The position numbers and the translations under genes were made by a program. From Hyphomicrobiales bacterium (GTDB lineage: Bacteria > Pseudomonadota > Alphaproteobacteria > Rhizobiales > Aestuariivirgaceae), in contig JANYHN010000070.1 of the NCBI GenBank assembly GCA_025359045.1, positions 104,698-168,697 on the forward strand: a stretch of DNA of 64,000 nucleotides, read 5' to 3'. Under the pieces are notes generated by a model that worked only from the letters and a program-made list of their open reading frames with translations, ran no database searches and was not told the DNA's origin. The stretch's first letter is position 1; each line of letters begins with the position of its first letter. Shown here one piece after another: positions 63,850 to 64,000 of this stretch.

Positions 63850-64000
63850 GCCAACTTCTCCTTGCTTGAGTAGTTCGTAGTCAATGCTAGGGCGTGATCA
63901 CCTGCTGGTCAACCGAGGGTCAATTTGACGTTTCACAATAAGCTCGACCAAGCTTTTTCAAAAGCGAACATCACGATATTCGTGGATGGTGAGGGAAAAT
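63627..64000. repeat. Perfect 82-bp inverted repeat reaching the window edge
   Basis: The segment 63627-63708 and the last 82 bases (63919-64000) are exact reverse complements, with a 210-nt spacer. The right arm runs to the window edge and may continue. It carries a plus-strand copy of part of the exported-protein gene (VNLTFHNKLDQAF onwards). Confidence 0.97.

Noticed and set aside
1..64000. CRISPR array, phage or insertion sequence
   Set aside because: No regularly spaced repeats, transposase, integrase or phage structural gene was found on reading both strands.

Overview
The window looks like a chromosomal segment of a moderate-GC alphaproteobacterium, most likely of the order Hyphomicrobiales. 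This is an inference from gene content: two Tat- or Sec-exported sugar-binding ABC systems, an AcoABC-type 2-oxoacid dehydrogenase, PuuE/AllE/AllA ureide genes, a Wzx/Wzy exopolysaccharide locus and a CHASE4-GGDEF-EAL protein. No phage, insertion sequence, CRISPR array or plasmid function is visible. One tRNA, tRNA-Gln(UUG), is present.

Layout. 0-7 kb: a sugar ABC transporter (binding protein, two permeases, ATPase) with a PfkB-type kinase and a SAF-domain oxidoreductase. 7-8.4 kb: two unrecognised genes whose start codons nearly coincide. 8.4-12 kb: E1alpha, E1beta and E2 of a pyruvate/acetoin-type dehydrogenase. A strong promoter and a terminator-like hairpin with a C-rich loop lie directly in front of it. 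12.2-36 kb: a large cell-surface polysaccharide locus. It holds wecB-wecC-asnB-heparinase on the minus strand, a polymerase, a flippase, a sulfotransferase, a BTLCP-type cysteine protease, a priming phosphoglycosyltransferase, an RTX-repeat protein, a second polymerase/ligase, a Wzc-type tyrosine kinase, a Wza-type export lipoprotein, a WecG/TagA glycosyltransferase and a second, Tat-exported heparinase-II-like enzyme. Together these suggest a sulfated, uronate-containing (probably ManNAcA) polymer with two cognate lyases.

36-42.5 kb: deoC, a long aldehyde dehydrogenase and puuE form a tight operon. They face two small secreted paralogues and allE-allA on the other strand, so the block handles the sugar and base halves of purine deoxynucleosides. 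42.6-54.2 kb: a LacI-family repressor diverges from an ABC transporter, a GH2 beta-mannosidase, a TIM-barrel isomerase, a Gfo/Idh/MocA dehydrogenase, an aldo-keto reductase and a VOC protein. These form a mannoside-type glycoside utilisation operon with repeated operator-like sites in front.

54.3-59 kb: cspA, a fatty acid desaturase, small uncharacterised genes and a CHASE4-GGDEF-EAL gene broken by a one-base frameshift. 59.3-62 kb: fhs and folD, separated by a nested palindromic repeat. 62-64 kb: an accessory patch with a TIGR02391/HEPN-like gene overlapping a DUF5343 gene (possible defence pair) and a small exported protein. The window ends in a perfect 82-bp inverted repeat of part of that last gene.
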